From assembly GCF_022678645.1 (NCBI RefSeq), contig NZ_JALBWV010000071.1, forward strand, positions 1-40,997: a stretch of 40,997 nucleotides of DNA, given 5' to 3'. Shown here piece by piece: positions 40,991-40,997 of this stretch (positions are counted from its first letter, which is position 1; every line of letters starts with the position of its first letter). The notes below the pieces were generated by a model, which was given only the letters and a program-made list of their open reading frames with translations, was not told the DNA's origin and ran no database searches. Both the position numbers and the translations under genes were made by a program. The DNA is from Saccharopolyspora soli (lineage in GTDB: Bacteria > Actinomycetota > Actinomycetes > Mycobacteriales > Pseudonocardiaceae).

Positions 40991-40997
40991 AATCCGC

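Noticed and set aside
1..40997. CRISPR array or phage structural genes
   Set aside because: No regularly spaced direct repeats of 24-37 bp and no capsid, portal, terminase or tail genes were seen. The short repeats found are only two or three copies.

Overview
The window is high-GC DNA with GTG starts, GGAGG-type ribosome binding sites and stop/start overlaps. Its gene content (DHA2 transporters, a HisKA_3 kinase with a LuxR-type regulator, a Hanks-type kinase, an IclR/TetR/AraC mix) points to a soil actinobacterium, plausibly Pseudonocardiales. The genus cannot be fixed from this sequence. About two dozen apparently intact genes sit among an unusually large number of broken genes and transposase scraps, so this looks like a heavily reworked accessory region.

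Left part (1-17.9 kb). A DHA2 efflux pump is followed by a small stand-alone receiver protein that converges on a two-component pair (DUF4118-GAF histidine kinase and LuxR-type regulator), then a soluble Ser/Thr kinase. Beyond these are an aldo/keto reductase, a DJ-1/PfpI protein, a cupin, an MFS transporter, and a beta-phosphoglucomutase-like HAD protein coupled to a GH65 glycoside phosphorylase. Interspersed are remnants of two NAD kinases, a VIT1/CCC1 protein, a DUF1275 protein, an aldo/keto reductase, an alpha/beta hydrolase, and a gnd-zwf fusion of pentose-phosphate genes. The mix resembles an eroded stress/redox/carbon-store island of the kind linked to DevR/DosR-like regulation in actinobacteria (inference).

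Middle part (17.9-28.1 kb). This is a coherent catabolic cluster. A three-subunit PaoABC-like molybdenum hydroxylase with a Tat-type Fe-S subunit, a secreted propeller-like protein and a MatC-like permease lie on the minus strand. A class III CoA-transferase, a crotonase and a short-chain dehydrogenase form a tight operon on the plus strand. A convergent IclR regulator closes the cluster. A TTGTGCC-type motif occurs both in the divergent permease/CoA-transferase promoter and in front of the IclR gene, suggesting one regulon. The substrate is unknown. This is the best candidate here for an undescribed system.

Right part (28.2-41 kb). IS630, IS5-like and IS481 scraps surround a tyrosine integrase that has lost the middle of its catalytic domain, next to a tRNA 3'-end-like sequence. 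Then come a TetR-controlled operon (frameshifted MFS pump, SnoaL-like protein, epoxide hydrolase), an aminoglycoside-acetyltransferase-like GNAT between short repeats, an alpha/beta hydrolase, an AraC regulator, a flavin-dependent acyl-CoA-dehydrogenase-fold monooxygenase and a final IS630 scrap.

No rRNA gene, complete tRNA gene or CRISPR array was seen. All family assignments are by eye from translated motifs; no database search was run.
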